Positions 38,481 to 49,489 are shown, counted from the first letter of the stretch. The stretch: DNA of 64,000 nucleotides from Aminobacter aganoensis (GCF_014206975.1 NZ_JACHOU010000001.1:248001-312000); one strand, 5' to 3'. Numbers and translations are program-made. Notes: generated by a model not told the origin, from the letters alone.

Positions 38481-39443
38481 TCAGGCCGACTTGGCGAGAC
38501 GCGCTTCGCGGGCAGCACGCAGCTTGGCGAAATCGTCGCCGGCATGGTGCGACGAGCGCGTCAGCGGGCTGGACGCGACAAGCAGGAAGCCTTTCGACTT
38601 GCCGACGGTGGCGTAGGACTCGAATTCGTCCGGCGTCACGAACTTCTTGACCGGATGATGCTTCTTCGTCGGCTGCAGGTACTGGCCGATGGTCATGAAG
38701 TCGACATTGGCGGTACGCAGGTCGTCCATCAGCTGCAGCACCTCGTGGCGCTCCTCGCCGAGGCCGACCATGATGCCGGACTTGGTGAAGATTGACGGAT
38801 CGATCTCCTTGACCCGCTGCAGCAGGCGGATCGAGTGGAAGTAACGGGCACCGGGACGCACCGTCAGGTAATTCGACGGCACCGTCTCGAGATTGTGGTT
38901 GAAGACATCCGGCTTGGCGGCGACGACGATCTCCAATGCGCCTTCCTTGCGCAGGAAGTCCGGCGTCAGGATCTCGATGGTCGTCTGCGGCGTCAGCCTG
39001 CGGATGGCATGGATCACGTCGGCGAAATGCTGCGCGCCGCCGTCGGCCAGATCGTCACGGTCGACCGAGGTGATGACGACGTGGGTCAGGCCCATCTGGG
39101 CAACAGCCTTGGCGACGCTTTCGGGCTCTTTGGCGTCGACGGCGGTCGGGATGCCCGTCGCGACATTGCAGAAGGCGCAGGCGCGGGTGCAGATCTCGCC
39201 CAGGATCATGAAGGTGGCGTGCTTCTTTTCCCAGCACTCGCCGATGTTGGGGCAGCCGGCTTCTTCGCAGACGGTCACCAGCTTGTGCGACTTCACGATC
39301 TCGCGCGTTTCCTGGTAGCCGCGCGAAACCGGCGCCTTGACGCGGATCCAGTCCGGCTTGCGCAGGACCTCCTGGTCGGGCCGGTGGGCCTTTTCGGGGT
39401 GCCGCGCGCGCGGACGGTCTTTGAGATCGAGAACGGTGACCAT
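38481..39443 (-). CDS. lipA: Lipoyl synthase
   Basis: 320 residues; radical-SAM enzyme that inserts two sulfurs into octanoyl chains on lipoyl domains. The auxiliary cluster is seen in [13 protein letters not shown] and the radical-SAM cluster in [13 protein letters not shown], with the C-terminal Ser in [13 protein letters not shown]. The ATG follows AGGAAG at 5 bases. It fits its surroundings: lpd and pdhABC, whose lipoyl domains are its substrates, lie immediately upstream. Confidence 0.98.
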   Translation of the reverse strand: MVTVLDLKDRPRARHPEKAHRPDQEVLRKPDWIRVKAPVSRGYQETREIVKSHKLVTVCEEAGCPNIGECWEKKHATFMILGEICTRACAFCNVATGIPTAVDAKEPESVAKAVAQMGLTHVVITSVDRDDLADGGAQHFADVIHAIRRLTPQTTIEILTPDFLRKEGALEIVVAAKPDVFNHNLETVPSNYLTVRPGARYFHSIRLLQRVKEIDPSIFTKSGIMVGLGEERHEVLQLMDDLRTANVDFMTIGQYLQPTKKHHPVKKFVTPDEFESYATVGKSKGFLLVASSPLTRSSHHAGDDFAKLRAAREARLAKSA

Positions 39444-39452
39444 CAGTTCTTC

Positions 39453-39737
39453 CTATCGTGGCCGCGCCGATTGCGAACGGCCGAAAATCCAGAGCAAGAT
39501 CAGGGCGCCGGCGATGGCGACGATGAGATTGCCCATGAACCCGTAATAATTGATGCCGAGCAACCCCACCAGAGTGCCGCCGACAAAGGAGCCGGCGATG
39601 CCGACGAGAATGTTCGTCAGAAAGCCGTGGTCGCGGTTCATCGTCCGCTCGGCGACGTAGCCGGCAAGAAAACCGATGAGCAGCATGCCGAAAAATCCGA
39701 CACCGGGCATGCCGAGAATTCCGTAGCTCTGCTCCAT
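39453..39737 (-). CDS. GlsB/YeaQ/YmgE family membrane protein
   Basis: 94 residues, almost entirely hydrophobic and glycine-rich (GFFGMLLIGFLAGYVAERTM, LTNILVGIAGSFVGGTLVGL, LIVAIAGALILLWIFGR), forming three helices as in the transglycosylase-associated/GlsB stress proteins. Function of the family is poorly known; members are often induced by envelope or acid stress. It lies 9 bases upstream of lipA and could share its transcript. Confidence 0.9.
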   Translation of the reverse strand: MEQSYGILGMPGVGFFGMLLIGFLAGYVAERTMNRDHGFLTNILVGIAGSFVGGTLVGLLGINYYGFMGNLIVAIAGALILLWIFGRSQSARPR

Positions 39738-39819
39738 CGCTCCTCTCCCGCCAACCGTTGGCCTTCAGTGCATATAGTGGCAATCGGCGCGCTGCGAAAG
39801 GCGCGCCGATGCACGGGCG

Positions 39820-41265
39820 TCATGCGTTGAGCGCGCGCCCATAGGCGTCGAGCACACTTTCCTTCATCGTTTCCGAGATCGTCGGATGCGGGAAGATGGT
39901 GTGCATCAGCTCTTCCTCGGTGGTTTCCAGGTTCATCGCGACGACAAAACCCTGGATCAGCTCGGTGACTTCAGCGCCGACGAGATGCGCGCCGAGCAGC
40001 TGGCCGGTCTTCTTGTCGAAGATGGTCTTGACCATGCCCTGGTCCTCGCCCAGCGCGATCGCCTTGCCGTTGGCGACGAAGGGGAAGCGGCCGATGCGGA
40101 TGTCCTTGCCCTCGGCCTTGGCCCTGGCTTCGGTCAGGCCGACGGAGGCGACCTGCGGGTTGCAGTAGGTGCAGCCAGGGATCTTGAGCTTGTCCATCGG
40201 ATGAACGTTGGGCAGGCCGGCGATCTTTTCGACGCAGATGACCGCCTCGTGCTCGGCCTTGTGCGCCAGCATCGGGGGACCTGCGACGTCGCCGATGGCG
40301 TAGACGCCCGGCACGTTGGTCTTGCCATAGCCGTCGATGACGATGCAGCCGCGGTCGGTCTTCACGCCCAGCGCTTCGAGGCCGATGTTTTCGATGTTGC
40401 CCTGGACGCCGACGGCCGAGATCATGCGGTCGGCGGTGATCTTCTCGACCTTGCCGTCCTTCATCTCGACATGGGCGGTGATCGAGTTGGCGCCCTTCTC
40501 GACCTTGGTCACCTTGGCTTCGAGATGGATCTTCATGCCCTGCTTGTCGAACTGCTTCTTGGCGAAGGCAGAGATTTCGGCATCCTCGACCGGCATGACG
40601 GCGGGCATCACCTCGACGACAGTGACGTCGACGCCCATCGTGCGGTAGAACGAGGCGAACTCGATGCCGATGGCGCCCGAGCCCATGACCAGCAGCGACT
40701 TCGGCATCTCCGGCGGCACCATCGCCTCGAAATAGGTCCAGATCAGCTTGCCATCCGGCTCGATGCCGGGCAGCGCGCGCGGACGGGCGCCGGTGGCGAC
40801 GATGATGTGCTTGGCTGAGTAGGTGCCCTCGCCCAGCGTGTTCTTGGGCAGCGGCGCCTGCGGCTCCATCGGCTTCTTCGACGACTTGGAGACGACGATC
40901 TGGCCGGGCTTCGTAAGCTTGGCCTCGCCCCAGATGACGTCGACCTTGTTCTTCTTCATCAGGAAGCCGACGCCGCCATTCATGCGCTGGGCAATGCCGC
41001 GCGACCGGTCGACGATGGCCTTGAGATCGGGCGAGATCGAGCCTTCGAGCTTCAGGCCGTAGTTCTTGGCGTGCTCGGCCAGATGCATGACCTCGGCCGA
41101 ACGCAGCAGCGCCTTGGTCGGGATGCAGCCCCAGTTCGAGCAGATGCCGGCAAGGTGCTCGCGCTCGACGACAGCGGTCTTGAGACCGAGCTGGGCAGCG
41201 CGGATCGCCGCGATATAGCCGCCGGGACCGGAGCCTATGATGATGACGTCGTAATTGTCAGCCAT
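39820..41265 (-). CDS. lpd: Dihydrolipoyl dehydrogenase
   Basis: 481 residues; E3 of the pyruvate dehydrogenase complex, reoxidising dihydrolipoamide with NAD+. FAD loop IIIGSGPGGYIAAIRAAQLG, redox pair Cys42 and Cys47 in ICSNWGCIPTKALL, the NAD loop in VMGSGAIGIEFASFY, and the C-terminal catalytic HPTISE are all present. AGAGG lies 8 bases before the ATG. It follows the pdhABC cluster, interrupted by two small genes. Confidence 0.97.
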   Translation of the reverse strand: MADNYDVIIIGSGPGGYIAAIRAAQLGLKTAVVEREHLAGICSNWGCIPTKALLRSAEVMHLAEHAKNYGLKLEGSISPDLKAIVDRSRGIAQRMNGGVGFLMKKNKVDVIWGEAKLTKPGQIVVSKSSKKPMEPQAPLPKNTLGEGTYSAKHIIVATGARPRALPGIEPDGKLIWTYFEAMVPPEMPKSLLVMGSGAIGIEFASFYRTMGVDVTVVEVMPAVMPVEDAEISAFAKKQFDKQGMKIHLEAKVTKVEKGANSITAHVEMKDGKVEKITADRMISAVGVQGNIENIGLEALGVKTDRGCIVIDGYGKTNVPGVYAIGDVAGPPMLAHKAEHEAVICVEKIAGLPNVHPMDKLKIPGCTYCNPQVASVGLTEARAKAEGKDIRIGRFPFVANGKAIALGEDQGMVKTIFDKKTGQLLGAHLVGAEVTELIQGFVVAMNLETTEEELMHTIFPHPTISETMKESVLDAYGRALNA

Positions 41266-41280
41266 GAGTGTGCCTCTTGT

Positions 41281-41862
41281 TCAGATCGCGCTGCGCGTGA
41301 GCAGCACCCAGTCGTGTTTCTTGCTGTAGGTGTCGGTCGATACGGAAGGCTGGCGCGCGATTTCCTCGAACCCATGGGACCCATAGAGCCCGAGCGCCAC
41401 CTCGTTGTCGCTTTCGGTGATCAGGCTGACCGCACGGCCGGCGGCGCGCGAAAGTTCGTGGGCGACAAGATGGCGGCCAATGCCGCGGCCGCGGTGGTGG
41501 CGGTAGACGCCGACGCTGTCGATGAACCAGTTTCCGACGACCTGTTTCTGCAGGGCGAGGATCGGCTCGAACACCGGATGAGGCGCCACTTCGTCGGCGA
41601 ACGAAGGGTCGACCAGATGGCCGATCACGACACCAGCAATTTCGCTGTCCACTTCGGCCAGGCTGGCATCCTTCCAGCCGGCGCGTTCGTCGTCGTGGCG
41701 CATCTGGTTGCGGCCATGTTCGAGCGCGGTCTGCGTCGTGCCGTCGAGCACGGCGCCATACCAGAGCCAGGACGCCAACCCATGCGACGACAGGTCGACC
41801 AGGATCGCCAGCTCCGCTGCGTCGCGCCTTTCGGCGCGGCGTATGGTGACGGCGCCGCCCAA
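41281..41862 (-). CDS. GNAT family N-acetyltransferase
   Basis: 193 residues. The acetyl-CoA loop is clear in HHRGRGIGRHLVAHELSRAAG, followed by LITESDNEVALGLYGSHGFEEI, the standard GNAT ending. The substrate is unknown. The only plausible start is TTG at 41862, with GGAG 7 bases upstream inside the end of the SGNH hydrolase gene, so the two are coupled. Both sit between pdhC and lpd. Confidence 0.85.
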   Translation of the reverse strand: MGGAVTIRRAERRDAAELAILVDLSSHGLASWLWYGAVLDGTTQTALEHGRNQMRHDDERAGWKDASLAEVDSEIAGVVIGHLVDPSFADEVAPHPVFEPILALQKQVVGNWFIDSVGVYRHHRGRGIGRHLVAHELSRAAGRAVSLITESDNEVALGLYGSHGFEEIARQPSVSTDTYSKKHDWVLLTRSAI

Positions 41863-41863
41863 A

Positions 41864-42502
41864 TCAGAGCTCCAACATCACGCGCACGACGGGCGCGAGC
41901 GCCTTGCCGATGGCGCGGGTGTTTTCGGCGTCGAGATGCACGCCGTCGAGCGGCGTGGTGACGGCAACCGAGCCGGCATCGAAGAAGCCACAACCGACCT
42001 CGTCGGCGAGAGCCGCATAGAGCGGCGCAAGCTTGTGCGAAGCCTTGTCGCCGCCGGCGAACGTGTCCTTGTACTCGGCATTTTCGGTGCGGCTGACGGC
42101 AGGCGGCGAAACCAGGAGAATTTCAGGTGCGGGATAGTCCATGCCATGGTCGTAGGACCTGACGATCGACACCAGCCGCGCCATGCCCTGCCTGGCGGCA
42201 AGCGGGTTGCCGTGGATCCACGGCTTCATGTCGTTGGAGCCAAGCATGATGACGACGACGTCGAGCGGCGTATGGCTGCCAAGGATCGTCGGCAGCATGC
42301 GCGCCCCGTTGCGGTCGGCAGCGGCAAGATGATCGTCGAAGGCGGTGGTACGGCCGTTGAGACCCTCGGCGACGACGTTGACGCCCTCGCCCAGTTCCCG
42401 CTGCAGAACGCTCGGCCAGCGGTCTTCGAAGGCGTGCCGGCCGGGACCGGCGGCGTCATAGCCCCAGGTCAGCGAGTCGCCGTAGCAAAGAACTGACTTC
42501 AT
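41864..42502 (-). CDS. SGNH/GDSL family hydrolase
   Basis: 212 residues. The block I nucleophile Ser9 lies in CYGDSLTWGYD, block II Gly in EGLNGRTT, block III Asn in IMLGSNDMK and block V Asp/His in DGVHLDAENT, so the catalytic set is complete. Resembles cytosolic arylesterases of this fold; there is no signal peptide. Follows pdhC on the same strand and is coupled to the GNAT gene. Confidence 0.9.
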   Translation of the reverse strand: MKSVLCYGDSLTWGYDAAGPGRHAFEDRWPSVLQRELGEGVNVVAEGLNGRTTAFDDHLAAADRNGARMLPTILGSHTPLDVVVIMLGSNDMKPWIHGNPLAARQGMARLVSIVRSYDHGMDYPAPEILLVSPPAVSRTENAEYKDTFAGGDKASHKLAPLYAALADEVGCGFFDAGSVAVTTPLDGVHLDAENTRAIGKALAPVVRVMLEL

Positions 42503-42546
42503 GAAAGGGTCCTCTTTCCCTGCCCCTTCGGCCCCTGGAGGCGGAT

Positions 42547-42570
42547 GCCCTCCTCGCGGACGAGGAGGGC
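42547..42570. repeat. Hairpin after pdhC
   Basis: GCCCTCCTCG (42547-42556) and CGAGGAGGGC (42561-42570) form a perfect 10-base stem with a 4-base CGGA loop, between the SGNH gene start and the pdhC stop. No U-tract follows on the minus strand; it may stabilise the pdh mRNA 3' end or attenuate read-through. Confidence 0.55.
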
Positions 42571-42577
42571 GAAAGCC

Positions 42578-43948
42578 TTACACCAGCATGCCCATCGGGT
42601 TTTCGATGAGGCGCTTGAAGGCGGCGAGCAGTTCGGCGCCGAGCGCGCCATCGACGGCGCGGTGGTCGGTCGACAGCGTCACCGACATCACATTGGCGAT
42701 CTTGATCTCGCCATTCTTGACGACGGCCCGCTGCTCGCCCGCGCCGACCGCCAGGATGGTGGCGTGCGGCGGGTTGATGACGGCGGAGAAGTCCTTGATG
42801 CCGAACATGCCGAGGTTGGAGACCGCGCTCGTGCCGCCCTGGTATTCCTCGGGCTTGAGCTTGCGGTTGCGGGCCCTGCCGGCAAGGTCCTTCATTTCAT
42901 TGGAAATGACGGACAGCGTCTTGATGTCGGCCTGGCGGATGATCGGGGTGATCAGGCCGCCCGGGATCGACACGGCGACGCCGACGTCGGCGTGCTTGTG
43001 CTTGACCATGGCCTGGTCGGTCCACGACACATTGGCATCCGGCACGGCCTTGAGGGCCAGCGCCATTCCCTTGATGATCATGTCGTTGACCGACAGCTTG
43101 TAGGCCGGAACCTCGCCCTTTTCGGTCTTCACGGTCGGGGCAGCGGCGTTGAGCTGGGCGCGGAGCGCCAGCAGCGCATCGATGTCGCAGTCGAGCGTGA
43201 GGTAGAAATGCGGGATGGTGCTCTTGGCCTCGACAAGACGGCGCGCGATCGTCTTGCGCATGTTGTCGTGCGGGATGAGCTCGTAGCTGCCCTCTTCGAA
43301 CAGCTTGAGAACCTGGTCGTCCGACATGCCCTTGGCGGCGGGCGCCGCAGCCGCAGCACCGGCAGGAGCCTTGGCGGCGGGGGCAGCCTTGGCGCCGCCA
43401 CCCGAGATCGCAGCCTCGACATCGGCCTTGACGACACGGCCATGCGGGCCGGTGCCGGTTACGGCCGCAAGGTCGATGCCGGAATCCTTGGCGATGCGAC
43501 GGGCGAGCGGCGACGCGAAGGAGCGGCCCTCGCTGGAGGTTGCGGCCCCGTTGGTGGCAGCCGGCTTTGCAGCCGGAGCGGCGGCGACCGGAGCCGATGC
43601 GGCGGCAGGAGCCTCCGCCTTCGGAGCCTCTGCCTTGGGCGCCTCAGCCTTGGGGGCTGCGGCAGGCGCGCCGTTGCCGCCCTTGGCAGCGGCCGACGCA
43701 TCCTCGCCTTCGGCGGCGAGGATGGCGATCAGCGCGTTGACCTTGACGCCTTCGGTGCCGGCCGGGACGACGAGCTTGGCGACGGTGCCTTCATCGACGG
43801 CTTCGACTTCCATCGTCGCCTTGTCGGTTTCGATCTCGGCGATCACGTCGCCGGGCGCAACCTTGTCGCCTTCCTTGACCAGCCACTTGGCCAGATTGCC
43901 CTCTTCCATCGTCGGCGAAAGGGCAGGCATGGTGATATTGATCGGCAT
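42578..43948 (-). CDS. pdhC: Pyruvate dehydrogenase E2, dihydrolipoamide acetyltransferase
   Basis: 456 residues. N-terminal lipoyl domain with Lys43 in [11 protein letters not shown], an Ala/Pro-rich swinging linker (~85-135), the E1/E3-binding domain (FASPLARRIAKDSGIDLAAV, ~140-180), and a C-terminal catalytic domain ending with the active-site motif DHRAVDG. GGGAGG precedes the ATG. Third gene of pdhA-pdhB-pdhC; transfers acetyl from lipoate to CoA. Confidence 0.98.
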   Translation of the reverse strand: MPINITMPALSPTMEEGNLAKWLVKEGDKVAPGDVIAEIETDKATMEVEAVDEGTVAKLVVPAGTEGVKVNALIAILAAEGEDASAAAKGGNGAPAAAPKAEAPKAEAPKAEAPAAASAPVAAAPAAKPAATNGAATSSEGRSFASPLARRIAKDSGIDLAAVTGTGPHGRVVKADVEAAISGGGAKAAPAAKAPAGAAAAAPAAKGMSDDQVLKLFEEGSYELIPHDNMRKTIARRLVEAKSTIPHFYLTLDCDIDALLALRAQLNAAAPTVKTEKGEVPAYKLSVNDMIIKGMALALKAVPDANVSWTDQAMVKHKHADVGVAVSIPGGLITPIIRQADIKTLSVISNEMKDLAGRARNRKLKPEEYQGGTSAVSNLGMFGIKDFSAVINPPHATILAVGAGEQRAVVKNGEIKIANVMSVTLSTDHRAVDGALGAELLAAFKRLIENPMGMLV

Positions 43949-43966
43949 GATGACCTCCCGCCCGTG

Positions 43967-45355
43967 TCAGCGATACGTGACTGCTTTGACCGCCTCGACC
44001 ACCTCGGCCACGTTGGGCAGAGCCAGCTTTTCGAGATTGGCGGCGTAGGGCATCGGCACGTCCTTGCCGGCGATGGTGATGACGGGCGCATCGAGATGGT
44101 CGAAGGCGCGCTGCGACACCTGGTTGGCAACGAAATCGCCGACCGATGACTGCGGGAAGCCTTCCTCGACCACGACCAGGCGGTTGGTCTTCTTGACCGA
44201 CGCGATGATGGTGTCGAAGTCGAGCGGACGGATGGTCCTGAGATCGATGATCTCGGCGTCGATGCCCATAGCGGCGAGCTCGGCCTCGGCCTTGATCGCG
44301 TAGGTCATGCCAATGCCGAACGAGACGATGGTGACGTCCTTGCCCGGCTTGTGGATGCGCGCCTTACCGATCGGCAGCACGAAATCATCCATCTTCGGCA
44401 CATCGAAATGGTGGCCGTAGAGGATTTCGTTCTCGAGGAAGATGACCGGGTTGGGGTCGCGGATGGCCGCCTTGAGCAGGCCCTTGGCGTCGGCTGCCGA
44501 GTACGGCATCACCACCTTGAGGCCCGGAATGTGGCTGTACCACGCCGCATAGCACTGCGAGTGCTGGGCAGCGACGCGGGCAGCAGCGCCGCTCGGTCCA
44601 CGGAAGACGATCGGCGCGCCCATCTGGCCGCCCGACATGTAGAGCGTCTTAGCGGCCGAGTTGACGATCTGGTCGATCGCCTGCATGGCGAAGTTGAAGG
44701 TCATGAATTCGACGATCGGCTTGAGGCCGGCCATCGCCGCACCGACGCCGACGCCGGCGAACCCATGCTCGGTGATCGGCGTGTCGACGACGCGGCGCGG
44801 ACCGAACTCCTGCAGCAGGCCTTGCGTGATCTTGTAGGCGCCCTGGTACTCGGCAACTTCCTCACCCATGACGAAGACGTCGGCGTCACGGCGCATTTCC
44901 TCGGCCATGGCGTCGCGCAATGCTTCGCGCACAGTCATCGACACCATCTCGGTGCCGGCCGGAATGTCCGGATCGGCAGCGACTTCGGTCCTGGGCGCTG
45001 CGGCGACAGGTGCGGCAGCCTCGCTCTTGGCGGGAGCCGGCGCGGCGGCTGGGGCAGCAGCCTTGGCCGGCGCTTCTTCACCCGCACCCTCGGCTGCCCT
45101 GGTCATGTCTTCGCCATCGGCGGCAAGCACGGCGATCAGCGCATTGACCTTGACGCCCTCGGTGCCGGCGGGAACCACGATCCGGGCGAGCGTGCCCTCA
45201 TCGACGGCTTCGACTTCCATGGTCGCCTTGTCGGTTTCGATTTCGGCGATGACGTCGCCGGCGACGACCTTGTCGCCTTCGTTCTTCAGCCACTTGGACA
45301 GATTGCCCTCTTCCATCGTCGGCGAGAGCGCAGGCATGAGAATTTCGATCGGCAT
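43967..45355 (-). CDS. pdhB: Pyruvate dehydrogenase E1 beta with N-terminal lipoyl domain
   Basis: 462 residues, about 130 longer than ordinary E1 beta because residues 1-~80 form a lipoyl domain nearly identical to that of pdhC (Lys43 in [11 protein letters not shown]), joined by an Ala/Pro-rich linker. The catalytic part starts near residue 135 with [15 protein letters not shown] and includes [29 protein letters not shown] and [18 protein letters not shown] lipoylated E1 beta is a known alphaproteobacterial trait. It follows pdhA closely, with GGGAGG before the ATG. Confidence 0.98.
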   Translation of the reverse strand: MPIEILMPALSPTMEEGNLSKWLKNEGDKVVAGDVIAEIETDKATMEVEAVDEGTLARIVVPAGTEGVKVNALIAVLAADGEDMTRAAEGAGEEAPAKAAAPAAAPAPAKSEAAAPVAAAPRTEVAADPDIPAGTEMVSMTVREALRDAMAEEMRRDADVFVMGEEVAEYQGAYKITQGLLQEFGPRRVVDTPITEHGFAGVGVGAAMAGLKPIVEFMTFNFAMQAIDQIVNSAAKTLYMSGGQMGAPIVFRGPSGAAARVAAQHSQCYAAWYSHIPGLKVVMPYSAADAKGLLKAAIRDPNPVIFLENEILYGHHFDVPKMDDFVLPIGKARIHKPGKDVTIVSFGIGMTYAIKAEAELAAMGIDAEIIDLRTIRPLDFDTIIASVKKTNRLVVVEEGFPQSSVGDFVANQVSQRAFDHLDAPVITIAGKDVPMPYAANLEKLALPNVAEVVEAVKAVTYR

Positions 45356-45369
45356 GTTCGCGCCCTCCC

Positions 45370-46413
45370 TTAGATCAAGATGTCGGTCCAGAGCTCGGAA
45401 GCATCCGGCTCGGGATCGGTCTGAGCAAAGTCTGCGGCGTCAGCCACAATGTCGCGAACATCCTTGTCGACGGCCTTGAGGTCGTCCTCGCTCGCCCACT
45501 TCTTGGCGATCAGGCGCGCCTTGACCTGTTCGATCGGGTCGTGCTCGGAGCGCATCTTCTGCACTTCGTCCTTCGACCGGTACTTTGCCGGATCGGACAT
45601 CGAGTGACCGCGATAACGGTAGGTCTCCATCTCGAGGATGATCGGGCCGTTGCCCGAACGGCACCATTCAGTGGCGAGATCGCCGGCGGCCTTGACCGCG
45701 CGCACGTCCATGCCGTCAACCTTGATGCCCGGAATCTTGAAGGAAACGCCGCGCTGCGAGAAATCGGTCTCGGCCGAAGCACGCGTTACGGCGGTGCCCA
45801 TGGCGTAGCGGTTGTTTTCGATGACGTAGATCACCGGCAGCTTCCACAACGCGGCCATGTTGAAGCTCTCGTAGACCTGGCCCTGGTTGGCCGCGCCGTC
45901 GCCGAAATAGGTGACGCTGACATTGGGGTTCTCGCGGTAGCGATTGGCGAAAGCCAGACCCGTGCCGAGCGACACCTGGGCGCCAACGATGCCGTGGCCG
46001 CCGTAGAAATGCTTTTCCTTGGAGAACATGTGCATGGAGCCGCCCTTGCCTTTCGACAAGCCGCCCCGGCGTCCGGTCAACTCGGCCATGACGCCGCGTG
46101 CCGAAAGCCCCATCGCCAGCATGTGGCCGTGATCGCGATAGGCAGTGATCATCTGGTCGCCTTCGATCAGCGACATCTGCAGGCCGGTGACGACCGCTTC
46201 CTGGCCGATATAGAGGTGGCAGAAGCCGCCGATGAAGCCCATGCCGTAGAGCTGGCCGGCCTTTTCCTCGAAGCGGCGGATGAGCAGCATCTCGCGATAG
46301 GCGTTGAGATCCTGGTCCTTGGTAAACTCGACCGGCTTGGGTGTTACCGGTGCTGATGGGGATTTTGAATCGGATTTGGCTTTGGCAGGCGCTTTTTTGG
46401 CGGCGGTGGCCAT
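45370..46413 (-). CDS. pdhA: Pyruvate dehydrogenase E1 alpha
   Basis: 347 residues. Thiamin-diphosphate motif [20 protein letters not shown] to VIYVIENN, the [18 protein letters not shown] segment and the loop [20 protein letters not shown] are intact. The first ~30 residues are an Ala/Lys/Pro-rich extension. It decarboxylates pyruvate together with E1 beta. First gene of the pdh cluster; an inverted repeat lies 60-90 bases upstream. Confidence 0.98.
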   Translation of the reverse strand: MATAAKKAPAKAKSDSKSPSAPVTPKPVEFTKDQDLNAYREMLLIRRFEEKAGQLYGMGFIGGFCHLYIGQEAVVTGLQMSLIEGDQMITAYRDHGHMLAMGLSARGVMAELTGRRGGLSKGKGGSMHMFSKEKHFYGGHGIVGAQVSLGTGLAFANRYRENPNVSVTYFGDGAANQGQVYESFNMAALWKLPVIYVIENNRYAMGTAVTRASAETDFSQRGVSFKIPGIKVDGMDVRAVKAAGDLATEWCRSGNGPIILEMETYRYRGHSMSDPAKYRSKDEVQKMRSEHDPIEQVKARLIAKKWASEDDLKAVDKDVRDIVADAADFAQTDPEPDASELWTDILI

Positions 46414-46472
46414 GCATCACTCCCTAGTGGCGTCTCTTTGCGGACATTGAGGAGATCATGCATTTGTCTCTC

Positions 46473-46503
46473 CTCTCCATGACCAAAACGCTAGCATGGA
46501 GAG
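46473..46503. promoter_or_regulatory. Inverted repeat upstream of pdhA
   Basis: CTCTCCATG (46473-46481) and CATGGAGAG (46495-46503) are perfect 9-base arms with a 13-base spacer, in the 175-base gap between ftsB and pdhA. Possible operator for pdh expression; the regulator is unknown. Confidence 0.4.
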
Positions 46504-46588
46504 TGACGCGGCGCCATGCGGAAAAATGCATAGCAGGCATGCGGTTAAGCGCCTAAAAACGTTGAATTTCTTCTTGATTAACCGAGAC

Positions 46589-46918
46589 TCAGTTAATCGC
46601 CTGCGCGGATGGGCGCATGATGGTCAGCTCGTCTGCATGGGACATATTGAGCGCGTTGCGCGCCTGCTCGTCAAGCATGTCCTTCTCCAGCGAGCCGTCA
46701 TGCAGCATCTGCACGCGGCGCTCGACATCCATGCGCTGCGCCCGAACGCTGTCGAGCCGGGCCTGCAGTTCGACGGCCTGGGCCTCGAGCCGGTACTTGG
46801 AATAGATGCCGAATTCGCCGTGATAAGCGTGGAAGCCGAAGTAGGACAGAAACATCACCGCCAGCGCCGGGACGATCAGGCGCCCGGATTTCGTCTGCTT
46901 GTGCTGGCGTGTCCACAT
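46589..46918 (-). CDS. ftsB: FtsB/DivIC family cell-division protein
   Basis: 109 residues. A single membrane helix (LIVPALAVMFLSYFGFHAYHG, residues ~14-34) is followed by a coiled coil (AQAVELQARLDSVRAQR, ~45-75) and a short LEKDMLDEQARNALNMSH tail, the layout of septum-formation initiator FtsB. Its place downstream of eno matches the eno-ftsB order found in many proteobacteria. Confidence 0.9.
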   Translation of the reverse strand: MWTRQHKQTKSGRLIVPALAVMFLSYFGFHAYHGEFGIYSKYRLEAQAVELQARLDSVRAQRMDVERRVQMLHDGSLEKDMLDEQARNALNMSHADELTIMRPSAQAIN

Positions 46919-46995
46919 GGTCCGAACCTCTCTCAGGTTCTTGTCGCTCGATTGTGCTTAATGGACGGTTACGGTCGGCCTGCCGGGCCGTCGCC

Positions 46996-47027
46996 AAAAA
47001 TAAAAAAGGCGGGAAACATCCCGCCTT
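46996..47027 (-). terminator. Terminator of eno
   Basis: AAGGCGGGA (47006-47014) pairs with TCCCGCCTT (47019-47027) around AACA-type loop; on the minus strand TTTTTTATTTTT follows. It lies just after the eno stop, so ftsB probably has its own promoter. Confidence 0.9.
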
Positions 47028-47052
47028 CTTCAGTTCGTCAATCGTGAAGCAC

Positions 47053-48387
<1,335 letters not shown>

Positions 48388-48559
48388 TTAGCCAAAGATC
48401 TGGAAAAGGCAATCGCGGGCGGCCAAATATCACGCTGCGTCAGCCGCCGGATTCACTTTAGACAAAACGCTGTCATGATAATTCATCCCAACGGGCAGGC
48501 ATCGCCCAAACTTTCGGGTAAACTATCCGCGCGCGGGGCGAAACAGAGGGAGTTTCGCC

Positions 48560-48682
48560 ATGTCCGAGTTAAGTGGTATCCTGAGTTTGTTCTTCATCGC
48601 CGCAGCATTCCTGACCTCATGCGACAGTCAACCGCCCCCTCAGGGCACGTCGCAGGTGCGGATCGTTCCGACGGCAAGGTAG
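48560..48682 (+). CDS. Small lipoprotein, 40 residues
   Basis: MSELSGILSLFFIAAAFLTS then Cys21: a short charged start, a hydrophobic core and the lipobox LTSC, the hallmark of a lipoprotein signal. The mature part would be only 20 residues (CDSQPPPQGTSQVRIVPTAR). GAGGGAG lies 7 bases before the ATG and a strong terminator follows 15 bases after the stop, which argues for a real monocistronic gene. Function unknown; it resembles other tiny alphaproteobacterial lipoproteins in layout only. Confidence 0.65.
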   Translation: MSELSGILSLFFIAAAFLTSCDSQPPPQGTSQVRIVPTAR

Positions 48683-48696
48683 AAGCCGGCATCAAC

Positions 48697-48726
48697 GAAA
48701 AAGCCCCGCTCGTGCGGGGCTTTTTT
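48697..48726. terminator. Bidirectional terminator
   Basis: AAGCCCCGC (48701-48709) pairs with GCGGGGCTT (48714-48722) around TCGT, with TTTTTT on the plus side and a T-rich stretch on the minus side. It serves the small lipoprotein gene and the convergent PRC-barrel gene. Confidence 0.9.
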
Positions 48727-48734
48727 GCTTCGGG

Positions 48735-49100
48735 TCAATGCCAATAGGGCTCGACGCGATAGTGCTGGAATGAGGCATCGCGCACCGACTGGCCATCGTC
48801 CTCGGTCAGTTCGTTGACCGAATAGGACGGAGCGGCCTTCAGCTGCTCGGTGGAGAACGGGACGACATAGCCGCCGCGGCTCTTGTCATAGTCCAGCGTG
48901 GACCACGGAATGGCGTGATAGCGCTCGCCGATGCCGAGGAAGCCGCCGAAGCCGATGACGGCGAACATGATGCCGTTGGACGTCTTGTCGAGCATGACAT
49001 CCTCGATCGAGCCGATGCTCTCGCCGGCGGTGTTGTAGACCTTGGTGCCGATGACCCGCGACGCGGGAATGGCTTCGGTATGACCAGTGACAGTCGTCAT
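48735..49100 (-). CDS. PRC-barrel domain protein
   Basis: 121 residues. ASRVIGTKVYNTAGESIGSI followed by VMLDKTSNGIMFAVIGFGGF and AIPWSTLDYD is the PRC-barrel fold, first seen in the photosynthetic reaction-centre H subunit and in RimM. Stand-alone soluble members like this one are common in rhizobia and of unknown role. Monocistronic, convergent with the small lipoprotein gene. Confidence 0.9.
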   Translation of the reverse strand: MTTVTGHTEAIPASRVIGTKVYNTAGESIGSIEDVMLDKTSNGIMFAVIGFGGFLGIGERYHAIPWSTLDYDKSRGGYVVPFSTEQLKAAPSYSVNELTEDDGQSVRDASFQHYRVEPYWH

Positions 49101-49188
49101 GATCCTGCTCCTCGTTGGTTGGTGGATGCAGGACTAACGGTCCCCCGAAGCGGAGGTTCCAAATTTTCCGCGCCGAGCCAGCCGATCC

Positions 49189-49392
49189 TCAGTCTGTGAG
49201 GATGAAGGTCACCTTCATGTTGACCCGGTAGGCGGTGATCTTGCCGTTCTCGACGACCACCTTCTGGTCCTGGATCCAGGCGCCCTCGACGTTCTTCAGC
49301 GTCATCGACGCACGGGAGATGCCCTGCTCGATCGCATCCTGAAAGCTCTTGGTCGACGACGAGGTGATTTCCGTAACGCGGGCAACAGACAT
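49189..49392 (-). CDS. Dodecin
   Basis: 67 residues, the right size for dodecin, a 12-mer that stores flavin. VTEITSSSTKSFQDAIEQGI and NVEGAWIQDQKVVVENGKI contain the conserved Trp that stacks on the flavin, and the chain ends YRVNMKVTFILTD. GGAGGAATTAC precedes the ATG. Stands alone between the PRC-barrel gene and kdsA. Confidence 0.92.
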   Translation of the reverse strand: MSVARVTEITSSSTKSFQDAIEQGISRASMTLKNVEGAWIQDQKVVVENGKITAYRVNMKVTFILTD

Positions 49393-49489
49393 GTAATTCC
49401 TCCGGCCGATACGCTCAGTCACGGAGGAAAGCCTACGCCGGGCGCAAGCCCGGCTCAAGCAGGAGTTGCAGGCGCCCGTTGCCCGGGCG

